Shown: positions 1-8,584, numbered from the stretch's first letter. The stretch: DNA of 64,000 nucleotides from Drouetiella sp036703255 (GCA_036703255.1 DATNPL010000094.1:1-64000); one strand, 5' to 3'. Notes: generated by a model from the sequence alone, not told the origin. Translations and numbers: made by a program.

Positions 1-133
1 CTCAGAGTGGGGCAAAGATTTGTTCGCTGATATCCGGTCTGTCGTGAATACGGGTCAGCGTCAAGGGCTTTCTGCTTTTGAGTCTATTTCTGCTGCTTTG
101 AACCCCCACCAATCCCTATTCCCTCTGAGTTGA
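1..133 (+). mobile_element. 3' end of a transposase-like ORF (possible IS66-type), partial
   Basis: An open frame enters from the left edge (codons from base 2) and stops with TGA at 131-133. Its visible 43 residues include FADIRSVVNTGQRQGLSAF, which I recall as typical of the C-terminus of cyanobacterial IS66-like transposases. It runs toward the truncated NACHT gene on the opposite strand, and the two frames overlap by about 18 bases. The likely reading is that the element's right end lies near 110-135 and cut off the NACHT gene. The family assignment is from memory of the motif; no inverted repeat could be confirmed because the other end lies outside the window. Confidence 0.45.
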
Positions 134-1825
134 GTAATTACAGAAGAACTGCCAGTCGGCAATGGCCTGAGCCGCGAAATACTCTTGGAAAGTGGGGTGA
201 TAAAAGGCATAAACCTTTTCACCTGTTGAAGTGGAAATGCCAACTTGATTGAGCCAGCCTAACTGCAAGGCCAAAGCCATGCACTCAAGCGCTGCTCCAA
301 AGGCTGTTTGGGCAAAACTATGGGACAGCCGAAAGCGGGTGTTGGGTTGCAGTAGAGCATAGAGCGCCACCCGCCCTAAGGCTTGGTTGAGCTGCTGCCG
401 TTGGGCCAGCGTTGTGGGAAAGCGGTCTTGCTTCCACTCATAGAGGGCTTCAACAAACTGCTGATAGAGAAGTGCTTTGGTACTGGGTAGAGTGCCCTGG
501 GTCAGCGACCAAGAGTGGCAGAGCAGGGCTAACCGCAGCGGATTTTTGACCGCATCTCTGATGCGTTTGCGTTTGGGATTTTGTAACTCTTGGCGGAGGC
601 GATCGCTCAACTCCGGCTGATCCTGAAACCAGCGATCGATAAACTGCCCTACCTGATCTGCGCCAGAGCTGCTATTGCTAAAGCTGAGATTGCAGTAGGT
701 CGTGAAAGCATCAAGCGCGTTTTTGCCGCTATCCCAGACATTGGCTCGACAGGTCAACACAATATGGGCATCGGCAATCCAGCCCCGCAGCTGACGGGCA
801 AGACTCGTTAGAGCCGTTGCCGCATCGATCGCCATCTCATCGATCGCATCCAGCAACAGCCAAACGCGCCCCTGACGAAACTGCTCTGCGAATGCTTCCT
901 GAAGCTCTGGAGAAACGCTGATTTTCCGAGTCGCCTGCTTAAGCCAGTCTTGCAGCAGGTAATTTTCTAGCGTCTCCCCTTGCAGATCGGCCAGAGAAAC
1001 CCAAATCGGCAACGCCTGCTGCTCTAGTAACCATGCGGCAATCTTTTGTAGCAATGTGGTTTTGCCTGCACCCGGTTCACCGACGATCGCCACGCGCTGT
1101 TTTTCTGCGGACTGCAAGCGGTCAAAAAATTCTTCTAGCGAAAGGTGGCTTTCAGGTTCCTCTAGTTCATCCAGCCGTGAATTTTTCTCACTGATTCTAT
1201 GGGTTTCTTGTCTATTGCGCTGCTTGCGTTCTATCAGTCCTAGCGGCACATACAATTCATGTAGATTAAAGGTGACGCCATCGGTAACGATGAGCGGATT
1301 GAGCGTGAGCTGCTGATACGGCTGCGGGAAATAATTCGGCATTCGGCATTCGGCATTCGGAGTTGGGGAAGGATTGGGAGGAGCGGGTGAAGGTTCTGCT
1401 TGCGTGACTTGCTTTGACTTTTGGGGGCGGCGTTGTTCCCACTCTGAGTTAAAGCGCTGGAGGTTGGCAGGGCGATCGCTCCGTTTGTGCCACAGGTTGA
1501 GGGTAAAATGCCAGATCTCTGAGCCACCTTTGTTGGGGCGGTTGTCGTCCAGAATTCCTAAAAAATCCTCGAACCGTCGCAAGGCTTCTTTGATTTGCTC
1601 TGCGGTGAGGGGAGCATTGGCTAGTTTCGTCAGGGTTTCTAAAAACCGGACTTTGGTTCGCACGACCAACCGTTGCTCTGTCTGCCAATGCGCCTGAATT
1701 TGAGGCCGCAGCGCATCTAATGCCGCCTCATCGCAGTCTATCTCATCGTTGGCGTAGTCGATCAGAGCCGCAAATAGCTGATGCGATCGCTTTTTGGCTT
1801 CAGGGCCATAGCTGGGACGAACCAT
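116..1825 (-). CDS. NACHT-domain STAND NTPase, C-terminus truncated
   Basis: A 569-residue protein. Residues 1-135 form the N-terminal helical region common to cyanobacterial NACHT proteins. A proline-rich linker (about 140-165) follows, then the NACHT module with Walker A GEPGAGKTTLLQ near 249 and Walker B LLLDAIDEM near 323. The NACHT-distal helical part ends at YHPTFQEYFAAQAIADW, where relatives continue into a sensor region; here it stops after 13 more residues. STAND ATPases oligomerise on sensing a ligand and drive cell-death, defence or signalling effectors. Without a sensor domain the product is probably inactive or constitutively altered. The truncation coincides with the transposase-like ORF at the window edge. 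Part of the linker is encoded by a short tandem repeat (1334-1360). Confidence 0.85.
   Translation of the reverse strand: MVRPSYGPEAKKRSHQLFAALIDYANDEIDCDEAALDALRPQIQAHWQTEQRLVVRTKVRFLETLTKLANAPLTAEQIKEALRRFEDFLGILDDNRPNKGGSEIWHFTLNLWHKRSDRPANLQRFNSEWEQRRPQKSKQVTQAEPSPAPPNPSPTPNAECRMPNYFPQPYQQLTLNPLIVTDGVTFNLHELYVPLGLIERKQRNRQETHRISEKNSRLDELEEPESHLSLEEFFDRLQSAEKQRVAIVGEPGAGKTTLLQKIAAWLLEQQALPIWVSLADLQGETLENYLLQDWLKQATRKISVSPELQEAFAEQFRQGRVWLLLDAIDEMAIDAATALTSLARQLRGWIADAHIVLTCRANVWDSGKNALDAFTTYCNLSFSNSSSGADQVGQFIDRWFQDQPELSDRLRQELQNPKRKRIRDAVKNPLRLALLCHSWSLTQGTLPSTKALLYQQFVEALYEWKQDRFPTTLAQRQQLNQALGRVALYALLQPNTRFRLSHSFAQTAFGAALECMALALQLGWLNQVGISTSTGEKVYAFYHPTFQEYFAAQAIADWQFFCNYSTQRE
1334..1360. 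repeat. Heptamer tandem repeat inside the NACHT gene
   Basis: Four consecutive copies of ATTCGGC (the last lacking its final base). They lie in frame in the NACHT gene and on its strand encode PNAECRMPN within the proline-rich linker. Confidence 0.85.
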
Positions 1826-1830
1826 AAATA

Positions 1831-1862
1831 ATTCGGAATTTGGAATTCGGAGTTCGGAGTTT
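1831..1862. repeat. Degenerate heptamer array upstream of the NACHT gene
   Basis: Units such as AATTCGG, AATTTGG and AGTTCGG repeat in the region just before the NACHT start codon. They belong to the same GTAATTC-like family seen at several other sites in the window. Confidence 0.6.
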
Positions 1863-1918
1863 GAACCGATCCTATTCTGCCTTAAGAATTTTGAATGAGT
1901 TAGGGGATTTCCTTGGGT

Positions 1919-2044
1919 TTAGCTGTTCCCTTGGGTCTGAACTCTTTTGGGGGCAGTCTTTTTAGCGGTTTCAGTCTTCACTCGCTTGGGGGAAGTTGTT
2001 TTGCCTATGCTTGAGCCATCAAACGCAATATCCTCGGTTCGCAA
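1919..2044 (-). pseudogene. Short lysine/threonine-rich ORF, likely gene remnant
   Basis: A 41-codon frame starts with TTG at 2044 behind a GAGGAAGG purine run and ends with TAA at 1919-1921. Its product contains KTTSPKRVKTETAKKTAPKR, a basic low-complexity tail of the kind found at the C-terminus of DNA- or RNA-binding proteins. No larger domain is visible. It may be the leftover 3' end of a decayed gene between NACHT and rtcB, or a chance frame. Confidence 0.25.
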
Positions 2045-2054
2045 TGACCTTCCT

Positions 2055-2085
2055 CAATTGCGAATTACGAATTACGAATTATTCA
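2055..2085. repeat. Heptamer array upstream of rtcB
   Basis: GAATTAC-type units repeat about four times directly before the rtcB ribosome-binding site. Same family as the arrays near 3.3, 8.7, 9.2 and 46.8 kb. Confidence 0.7.
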
Positions 2086-2098
2086 AGGACAAGAAACT

Positions 2099-3280
2099 AT
2101 GCCTTACGAACAGCTCAATCTCTCTACGTTCAAGCCTGTGCTCTCTTGGGCAAACCATGCGTTAGGAAAAGATGAGGCAAAAATGGCGAAGAATGTTGCC
2201 TCTCTGCCTTTTGTCTTTAAGCATGTGGCGCTGATGCCTGATGTTCACTTAGGTAAGGGGGCGCTGGTGGGTTCTGTGGTGGCGACCAAGGAGGCGATCG
2301 TTCCGGCTGCGGTTGGGGTGGATATCGGCTGCGGCATGGGTGCGATCAAAACGCCCTTTGTGGCGGATCAGCTTGAGGGCAAGCTGCAACAGATTCGTCA
2401 GGACATTGAGGCGCTCATTCCGGTGGGCTTTAACCAGAACAATGAGGCAGACGCGCAAGTGCTGAACTGGCAGGGCTGGCAAGATTTCAAATATCTACAT
2501 GCTGGTGTGCAACACCTGACCGATAAGGCAACCAAGCAGATGGGATCGTTGGGGGGTGGCAACCACTTTATCGAAATCTGCGTGGATGAAAATAGCCAGG
2601 TTTGGCTGATGCTGCATTCTGGCTCTCGCAACATTGGCAATGTGCTAGCTCAGCGCCATATTGAAACGGCGAAGGATCTGGCAAAACTGGCGGGCGAGAA
2701 GTTGCCCGATCCTGACCTCGCGTACTTTGTGCAGGGAACGGCAGAGTTTGAGGCTTACTGGCGCGATCTGCAATGGGCACAGAACTATGCTCGTGTGAAC
2801 CGGGAGGTGATGATGGGGCGATCGAAGCAGGTGCTAGAAAAGCATTTGGCAAACGGGCAACCTTTTACTCCTGGTTTGCAAGTTAACTGCCACCACAACT
2901 ATGCTGAGCGAGAAGTACATTTTGGCGAAGAGGTGTACGTGACTCGCAAAGGCGCAGTCCGGGCGCAGCAAGATGACTATGGCATCATTCCTGGATCAAT
3001 GGGAGCCAAGTCTTACATCGTCAAGGGCAAGGGCAATGCGGCCAGCTACTGCTCCTGCTCTCACGGAGCGGGACGACTAATGTCTCGCAACAAGGCAAAG
3101 CTCAACTTCACCCTAGAGGACTTAATCCAGCAAACGCAAGGCGTAGAGTGCCGCAAGGATGAAGGGGTGCTGGATGAGATTCCCGGTGCCTACAAGCCGA
3201 TCGATCAAGTCATGGCCAACCAGTCTGATTTGGTGGAAGTGGTGGCAACGCTAAAGCAGGTTGTATGCGTCAAAGGATGA
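2099..3280 (+). CDS. rtcB: RNA ligase RtcB
   Basis: RtcB joins 2',3'-cyclic phosphate or 3'-phosphate RNA ends to 5'-OH ends using GTP and Mn2+, and serves RNA repair. At 393 residues this is a standard bacterial length. Visible signatures in order: PDVHLGKGALVGSV, the metal-binding DIGCGMG with Cys78, GGGNHFIE, HSGSRNIG, NCHHNYAERE, and SCSHGAGRLMSR, where His322 matches the guanylylated histidine. All the metal and nucleotide residues I can recognise are intact. The start follows an AAGGAC site about eight bases upstream. It is transcribed away from the NACHT gene and converges on the VWA/MoxR pair. With a TROVE gene 6 kb downstream it suggests a local RNA-repair theme. Confidence 0.95.
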   Translation: MPYEQLNLSTFKPVLSWANHALGKDEAKMAKNVASLPFVFKHVALMPDVHLGKGALVGSVVATKEAIVPAAVGVDIGCGMGAIKTPFVADQLEGKLQQIRQDIEALIPVGFNQNNEADAQVLNWQGWQDFKYLHAGVQHLTDKATKQMGSLGGGNHFIEICVDENSQVWLMLHSGSRNIGNVLAQRHIETAKDLAKLAGEKLPDPDLAYFVQGTAEFEAYWRDLQWAQNYARVNREVMMGRSKQVLEKHLANGQPFTPGLQVNCHHNYAEREVHFGEEVYVTRKGAVRAQQDDYGIIPGSMGAKSYIVKGKGNAASYCSCSHGAGRLMSRNKAKLNFTLEDLIQQTQGVECRKDEGVLDEIPGAYKPIDQVMANQSDLVEVVATLKQVVCVKG

Positions 3281-3285
3281 AGGAT

Positions 3286-3355
3286 AATTCGTAGTTCGTA
3301 ATTCGTAATTCGTAGTTCACCCATTACGAACTACGAACTACGAATTACGAATTAA
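3286..3355. repeat. Inverted pair of heptamer arrays between convergent genes
   Basis: A left block of CGTAATT/CGTAGTT units (3286-3316) is followed after a few bases by the complementary block of ACGAATT/ACGAACT units (3323-3354). Together they form an imperfect stem of about 30 bp with a tiny loop. It sits between the 3' ends of rtcB and the convergent VWA gene, so it could also terminate transcription both ways. Confidence 0.75.
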
Positions 3356-4495
3356 CCGCACCGCTTCACCAAAGGGAAACTCATCCAAATCTAAACCGCC
3401 GGGTGTCACGACCCACAGTACAGGCAGGCTGGGTGGCTCGGCAGGAAAGTAGCCGTAACCGTCGGTGAGGTAAACGCAAACGGCTTGAGTCAGCTGATCC
3501 CAACTTTCTGCCACTTTCTCAAAAAATGGAATAAATGACGTGCCGCCGCCGCCTTGGGGAGAGGGCAAAGGCATATCTAGACTGACAACGTAAGGCCCGT
3601 AGGCGGTTGCATCGACAAAATAGAGTTCGCAGTACAGATGAGGGTAAGCGCCTAAAATTCCCTGCACTTCGTTGAGAAATAGCCGTAGCTGCTCGGGGTC
3701 GATCGATCCGCTGGTGTCTACTGCCACGAAAACCTGGACAGACTCTCCTACCAGAGATTCGAGATAGAGTCCTTGCCCGATCAAGCGCCGATCGAATCCC
3801 TGAAAATCAGTGGGGGTTTGCACCAAATAGCGCCACAGATACGATCGCCAATTTAATTGAGCGACCGTCAATGATCCGAGTTCTCGCTCTAGTCCCGCAG
3901 GTAGGTTGCCTTGACTGACGCTAGTCAGTATTTTGGCCTGCTGGAGCGCATTTTTCCAGTGCGATTCGAGCATGGCTTTGTGGGCTTGAGAGAGGCTGTC
4001 TAAGCCTACGAGAGTGACGTTTGGGGCTAGAGTATCCTCTTCGGGCGATCGATATAACAAGTCGGGATAGGGCAAGATCAGCAGCGCTGGATCTCTCTTG
4101 AACAGCAGCTCATAGACCTCTTCCACACTGAAATTTTCTAGTTTAGGCTCTCGCAGCCCTCCAGGAGGTAGCTCAAATGTGCCTTGCTGCATAATCATGC
4201 CGTTAATGACGATATCGGCGGCAATATTCCAAACTTTGGGATCGCGCAGGCCGCAGCGCACTCTGTGGAGTAGAGCGGCATGCAAGACTTCGTGTAGCAA
4301 CAGCCCATCCTGTTGGGCGCTGGGAAGAGAGAGCAGATAGTCCGGGTTGAACCAGATCGTTTTGCCGTCAGTGCCAGCGGTGGACAGCCGATCGGTTGAG
4401 ATAAACTGAGCAAATAGCGCCAGCGTTGCAAAGAAGGGAGACTTGATGCGCAACCGTAATAGGGAAGCACTGATTAAATTTTGACAATCTTTCAC
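3338..4495 (-). CDS. VWA-like domain metallopeptidase (DUF2201 type)
   Basis: A 385-residue protein with two parts. The N-terminal half carries the zinc-protease-like motif HEVLHAALLH (His69, Glu70, His73). The C-terminal third is a VWA-like domain beginning VAVDTSGS, a MIDAS-type DxSxS, with a later TDGYG segment. Such proteins pair with MoxR-type AAA ATPases, as here, where the MoxR gene lies 90 bp upstream on the same strand. By analogy with other MoxR-VWA pairs they are thought to act as metal-dependent remodelling or chaperone modules; the substrate is unknown. The start is GTG at 4495 and no ATG fits. The 3' end falls inside a heptamer inverted repeat, so the last residues derive from repeat sequence. 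Confidence 0.85.
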   Translation of the reverse strand: MKDCQNLISASLLRLRIKSPFFATLALFAQFISTDRLSTAGTDGKTIWFNPDYLLSLPSAQQDGLLLHEVLHAALLHRVRCGLRDPKVWNIAADIVINGMIMQQGTFELPPGGLREPKLENFSVEEVYELLFKRDPALLILPYPDLLYRSPEEDTLAPNVTLVGLDSLSQAHKAMLESHWKNALQQAKILTSVSQGNLPAGLERELGSLTVAQLNWRSYLWRYLVQTPTDFQGFDRRLIGQGLYLESLVGESVQVFVAVDTSGSIDPEQLRLFLNEVQGILGAYPHLYCELYFVDATAYGPYVVSLDMPLPSPQGGGGTSFIPFFEKVAESWDQLTQAVCVYLTDGYGYFPAEPPSLPVLWVVTPGGLDLDEFPFGEAVRLIRNS

Positions 4496-4585
4496 GGGTC
4501 TTTGGATGGCCAGTTACGATAAAAATGCCCTTCGCTTGAAGGAAAACGGACGCTCTTTAAAGGTTTGGAGGGTAGAAATGCAGGC

Positions 4586-5587
4586 TTATAACCCTACCAA
4601 CTGCTGAAAATCTTTCAAGAACTTCTGAAGCTGAGCATCTTTTTGCACCAGCTTTGCCAACATCCCCATTTGACCTTTTGCCCGCATTGCCCGAAACATA
4701 TCGGTTGCAAAAAGCTGCACCCACTCTGCCGCTGCAACTTGGCTGAGCCAGGTGAAGGCGCTATAGGCTTGGTTTGCACCTACCGCCCGTACCGTTAGCC
4801 CGATCGCCGTGGCATAGCAGGTAGAAGGTTCCGTGGGAAAGGGAATGCCCTTGCCCTTGCCTTCCAGAATGAGCGTCAGATCGGGTAAGGTGCGGTAAAG
4901 CTCAACATAGGTCATAAACTCTCCCTCAGCCGCGACTCCCACCGCTGGCGCAATGCTCAGCCCCGCATGATGGAGCGCACTGGCCATCACCCACGATCGC
5001 GGTGAACACCAGGCAGGCTGCTGTGGATCAAACTTATGCAGTAAGGTTGCTCGAAACGAGAGAAAGGCAATGATTTGTTCATGCACGCCGATTTCTAAGG
5101 CATAGGCTTTGAAGCTGTCAAAATCTGGCTCTACCTGAAGATGCAAGAACCGATTGGCTAGGGGTGCAGGCATATCAAAAACGGCAGCGCGATCTTCTTT
5201 GCGATTTCCTGCTGCCCAAACAAACCATCCCTCTGGAACGGTATAGGAACCGACGCGGCGATCGAGAATTAACTGCTGTGCTACCCCTTGCATGGCTGGA
5301 GGAGCCATATTTAGCTCATCTAGAAAAAGAATGCCTTTGCCCTGACGCGGGAGAAACTCGGGGGGATACCAGGTGGAAATGCCCTCTTGGGCAACGGGAA
5401 GGCCACGCAAATCGGTAGGGGCAAGCTGCGACAGCCGCACATCTACAAAATCAATGGCATGATCCCGCGTTAGCTGTCCCACAATGCTAGACTTACCGAT
5501 GCCCGGTGAACCCCAGATCATGGTGCTGATTTGTAGATTTTGGGTAAGGAGGCGATCGAGATAGGCTTTCAGTTCTGTGGGAGTCAT
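4586..5587 (-). CDS. MoxR-family AAA ATPase
   Basis: A 333-residue AAA+ protein of the dynein-like/MoxR type. Walker A is WGSPGIGKSS (about residue 26) and Walker B ILFLDELN (about 88), followed by a QLILDRRVG sensor-loop region typical of the family. MoxR ATPases use ATP to remodel or insert metal into partner proteins bound through VWA domains. The adjacent downstream VWA-like metallopeptidase is the obvious partner, and the two probably form one operon. I chose ATG at 5587 rather than the TTG one codon earlier. Paired AAA/VWA genes near RtcB and Ro proteins suggest work on RNA-protein complexes, but that is inference. Confidence 0.85.
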   Translation of the reverse strand: MTPTELKAYLDRLLTQNLQISTMIWGSPGIGKSSIVGQLTRDHAIDFVDVRLSQLAPTDLRGLPVAQEGISTWYPPEFLPRQGKGILFLDELNMAPPAMQGVAQQLILDRRVGSYTVPEGWFVWAAGNRKEDRAAVFDMPAPLANRFLHLQVEPDFDSFKAYALEIGVHEQIIAFLSFRATLLHKFDPQQPAWCSPRSWVMASALHHAGLSIAPAVGVAAEGEFMTYVELYRTLPDLTLILEGKGKGIPFPTEPSTCYATAIGLTVRAVGANQAYSAFTWLSQVAAAEWVQLFATDMFRAMRAKGQMGMLAKLVQKDAQLQKFLKDFQQLVGL

Positions 5588-5638
5588 CAAATTTTAGATG
5601 GGGTGACAGCTCTAAAATGCCCAAAATCAATTTGTGAA

Positions 5639-6916
5639 TCACGATCGCTCACGCTTGTCCTGTTGCTGGGCAAGTCGCTGCAAAGCCAGCTTCCGCACCT
5701 GAGCGTTATCGTCTCGGGCAAGGTCTTGCAGAAGCTCTAGAGAAACGTGAGGATGTTGAACAATCAATTCGCGGATTGGAGAATGGATAGAGTAAGACAA
5801 CCGCTTCAGCAAATGCAGAGGCAGGTCAGTCTGTTGAGCTAGACAGGCGCGAACTTGTTCACTGCCCTCTCTTTCCAGCTTTTCTAGCACTGTGACAGGT
5901 AAGTGGGGCCGCTGCATCAATATCAGTTGAACTTGTTCTCCTCCCTTTTCTGCCAATGCTTCTAGCACTGAAACAGGCAGATTGGGCTGCTGCACTAAAT
6001 AAAGTTGGATCTCTGGTATGCCCTCCTGTGCCAAAGCTTCTAGCAAAGCGACAAAGTTGTGTGAGGGTTGCACAAGGTGCATTGCCAGAGTATTCTGTAC
6101 AATTTTCTCTAAAGCATCTTGGGGGAATTCAGAACGCTTGGCAAGATATTGCTTCATCCCCCCAGTTCCATGTGCTGCAATCTTCTTCAAGATGGTATCT
6201 GATAGGCTCGATCGCTCAATCAAAGATCGAATAACTCTTGGATCGTTGCTGTACTGAGCGATTTGCTCAAACATATGTTCTGTTGCCTTGGGATGTTCAG
6301 CAATGACTGCTGCTGCCGACCCCAGATTAGGAATAGCTGCCGATCGCTCCAGAAAGCCGACAGGAATATCTTCTACAGCCAAAATGCTTTTGAGCGTATT
6401 TCTCGGCATCGTTACAAGCAGATTGGCATCTTCCAGCAACATTAAGTCAAATACAGGGTTTGCCAATAGTTCTTTAGGAAACTTTTCTCCTAACTTCAGC
6501 AGCACTTCGGGTGGCGTATTGGGATTACTAGCAATTTTAAGCAGGGTGGTGCGATCGCGCACTTCTGCTAATTTTCTCAACTGTTCCGGCTCTGTTTCTA
6601 AATTTTGGGCTGCTTGACGCTTGTAACGATGAATAAAATAGCCACGAATTGAGAGAAATATTAATACCAAGCCGACGGGGATAAAAAGTAGTATGAGGAC
6701 GCAAATATAGGCAATTTTTTTGAGTATCTGAAGGACAGCTCTGTCAATCCGAAGGCTATTAGCTGGAATATTTGCCCGAGGTTTTTTGGATCGAGGGACA
6801 GGTTTGTCAATCTGAGGGTCATTAGCTGGAATATTTGCCCGAGGGGTCTCGGAAAAAGACCTCACAATAACAACAACCAGTTGGCCGATTATCAGAGCAA
6901 AAATGAAAGGCAGCAT
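5639..6916 (-). CDS. Membrane-anchored LRV (leucine-rich repeat variant) protein, copy A
   Basis: A 425-residue protein. Residues 1-20 and about 68-95 are hydrophobic and likely membrane segments. The stretch between carries a duplicated RANIPAN motif. From about residue 120 to the end it consists of alpha-helical repeats of about 24 residues with units such as PNLPVSVLEALAEKG, HLPVTVLEKLEREG and LELLQDLARDDNAQVRKLAL. This matches the LRV/HEAT-like pattern of hydrophobic positions. The cysteine cluster of nitrogen-fixation LRV proteins is absent. It is a paralogue of the next gene. The function is unknown; such solenoids usually bind proteins or peptides. Confidence 0.75.
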   Translation of the reverse strand: MLPFIFALIIGQLVVVIVRSFSETPRANIPANDPQIDKPVPRSKKPRANIPANSLRIDRAVLQILKKIAYICVLILLFIPVGLVLIFLSIRGYFIHRYKRQAAQNLETEPEQLRKLAEVRDRTTLLKIASNPNTPPEVLLKLGEKFPKELLANPVFDLMLLEDANLLVTMPRNTLKSILAVEDIPVGFLERSAAIPNLGSAAAVIAEHPKATEHMFEQIAQYSNDPRVIRSLIERSSLSDTILKKIAAHGTGGMKQYLAKRSEFPQDALEKIVQNTLAMHLVQPSHNFVALLEALAQEGIPEIQLYLVQQPNLPVSVLEALAEKGGEQVQLILMQRPHLPVTVLEKLEREGSEQVRACLAQQTDLPLHLLKRLSYSIHSPIRELIVQHPHVSLELLQDLARDDNAQVRKLALQRLAQQQDKRERS

Positions 6917-6918
6917 GG

Positions 6919-7075
6919 TTGATATTACTCAAATCAAAGTCATTGGAGATGCTCTCTTCTGTAGTTTTTGTTCTGGGATGAAGAGCGATCGCACCTTCTT
7001 GAGTATTCCCAACCGTTTTTTTTAATCACAAGGCTGAGCCGAGAAAATCTCATAGATTCGCAGCGAGAATGCAGC
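6919..7075. repeat. Upstream segment duplicated with the LRV gene, copy A
   Basis: This 5' region is nearly identical to 8215-8375, including a shared block TTTTTGTTCTGGGATGAAG. It shows that gene and leader/promoter were duplicated together. Similarity decays toward the distal end. Confidence 0.85.
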
Positions 7076-8212
7076 TTAAAAATGATTGATGTTCTGTTGC
7101 CGCGCGAGTTGCCGCAAAGCCAGCTTCCGCACCTGAGCGTTATCGTCTCGGGCAAGGTCTTGCAGAAGCTCTAGAGAAACGTGAGGATGTTGAACAATCA
7201 ATTCGCGGATCGAAGAATGGCTAGAGTAAGATAATCGCTTTAGCATATGCAGAGGCAGGTCAGGCTGTTGGGCTAAACAGGCGCGAACCTTTGTGCTGCC
7301 CTCTCTTTCCAGCTTCTCTAGCACGGTGACAGGTAAGTGGGGCTGCTGCGCTAAATAAAGTTGGATCTGTGGCGTCCCCTCCTGCGCCAAAACTTCTAGC
7401 AAAGTGATAAAGTCGTTTGAGGGTTGCACAAGGTGCATTGCCAGAGTGTTCTGTACAATTTTTTCTAAGGCATCTTGGGGAAATTTAGAACGCTCGGTAA
7501 GATATAGCTTCATCCCCCCAGCCCCATGTGCTGCAATCTTCTTCAAGATGGTGTCTGATAGGCTCGATCGCTTAATCAACAATTGGATAATTTGGGTATC
7601 CCAACTATACTGGGCAATTTGCTCAAAGGTATACTCTGTTGCCTTGGGATGTTTTGCTATTACCCGTGCTATTGTTACCTCTAAATTAGGAATAGCTACC
7701 GATCGCTCTAGAAAACCGACAGGAACATCTTTCATAGACAAAATGCTTTTGAACGTAGCTCTCGGCATTGTTTCAAATAGATTGACATCTTCCAGCAACA
7801 TCAAGCTAAACACAAAATTTTCCAATAGTTCTTTAGGAAACTTTTCTCCTAGCTTCAACAGCACTTCAGATGGCGTATTAGGATTACAAACAACTCCAAG
7901 CTGAGTGACACGATCGCGCACTCCTGCTAATTTTCTCAACTGCTCCGTTGCTGTCTCTGGGTTGCGGGCTTCTTGGCGCTTGTGGAAATAAATAAAATAA
8001 TTACGGATCGAAATAAATATAGAGAACAAATAGAGGGGCGGAAAAGTGAGTATGAGGACGAAAATTAAGGTAATTTTTCCGAGCTGCTGAGGGACAGCTT
8101 TATCAATCCAACGACTGTATCCTGGAACGCTGGCTCGAAGGGTTTTGGAAACAAACCGTAGAATAACAAAGATTAGTTTGCTAAAAATCCAAATAAGATA
8201 GAAATACTGCAT
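7076..8212 (-). CDS. Membrane-anchored LRV protein, copy B
   Basis: A 378-residue paralogue of copy A. It has the same two N-terminal hydrophobic stretches (about 1-20 and 50-75) and the same helical repeat array, with the shared ending LELLQDLARDDNAQVRKLAL. It lacks one repeat unit present in copy A and the second RANIPAN motif, and it ends QQNINHF. Divergence is concentrated in the N-terminal half, while the last 60 codons are almost identical even at DNA level, suggesting recent duplication or gene conversion. The leader at 8215-8375 matches that of copy A. Function unknown. Confidence 0.75.
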   Translation of the reverse strand: MQYFYLIWIFSKLIFVILRFVSKTLRASVPGYSRWIDKAVPQQLGKITLIFVLILTFPPLYLFSIFISIRNYFIYFHKRQEARNPETATEQLRKLAGVRDRVTQLGVVCNPNTPSEVLLKLGEKFPKELLENFVFSLMLLEDVNLFETMPRATFKSILSMKDVPVGFLERSVAIPNLEVTIARVIAKHPKATEYTFEQIAQYSWDTQIIQLLIKRSSLSDTILKKIAAHGAGGMKLYLTERSKFPQDALEKIVQNTLAMHLVQPSNDFITLLEVLAQEGTPQIQLYLAQQPHLPVTVLEKLEREGSTKVRACLAQQPDLPLHMLKRLSYSSHSSIRELIVQHPHVSLELLQDLARDDNAQVRKLALRQLARQQNINHF

Positions 8213-8214
8213 AG

Positions 8215-8375
8215 TTGATATTGCTCAAATCAAAATCATCGGAGATGCTCTCTTCGGTAGTTTTTGTTCTGGGATGAAGAGCGATCGCACCTTCTTGAGT
8301 ATTCCCAACCGATTCTTTCAATCACAAGGCTGAGCCGAGAGAATCCCATCGCTCAGCGGCGAGAATGCAGTTTGA
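8215..8375. repeat. Upstream segment duplicated with the LRV gene, copy B
   Basis: Near-identical to 6919-7075. It is the 5' leader of LRV copy B and probably contains its promoter. I could not assign -35/-10 boxes with confidence. Confidence 0.85.
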
Positions 8376-8386
8376 AAAGCGTAAGG

Positions 8387-8409
8387 AACCTGAGGGCATC
8401 CCTCAGGTT
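8387..8409. other. Perfect 10-bp hairpin upstream of LRV copy B and the small RNA
   Basis: AACCTGAGGG and its exact complement are separated by CAT. There is no T-run on either side, so a terminator role is uncertain. It lies in the 8213-8584 gap, in which I see no gene. Confidence 0.6.
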
Positions 8410-8584
8410 AGAAAATTCTCCCATCTCTAAAACATTGAGCAGAAATATGTTTCAGAGATTTCTTGACGCATTCGCTCAGGGGAAGGTAAGCAACCTATTC
8501 TGGATGTATTGAAGGACGAAGGGCAACGGATGACGGATAAGCAACGGCTTCATTCCTGACTCCCGATTCCCGATTCCCCAGCCT

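Noticed and set aside
1947..2165. 72-codon plus-strand ORF before rtcB
   Set aside because: It runs through the heptamer repeat and overlaps the rtcB start; no ribosome-binding site or family features.
3286..3355. CRISPR array
   Set aside because: Units are 7 bp with no spacers; they are short tandem repeats.
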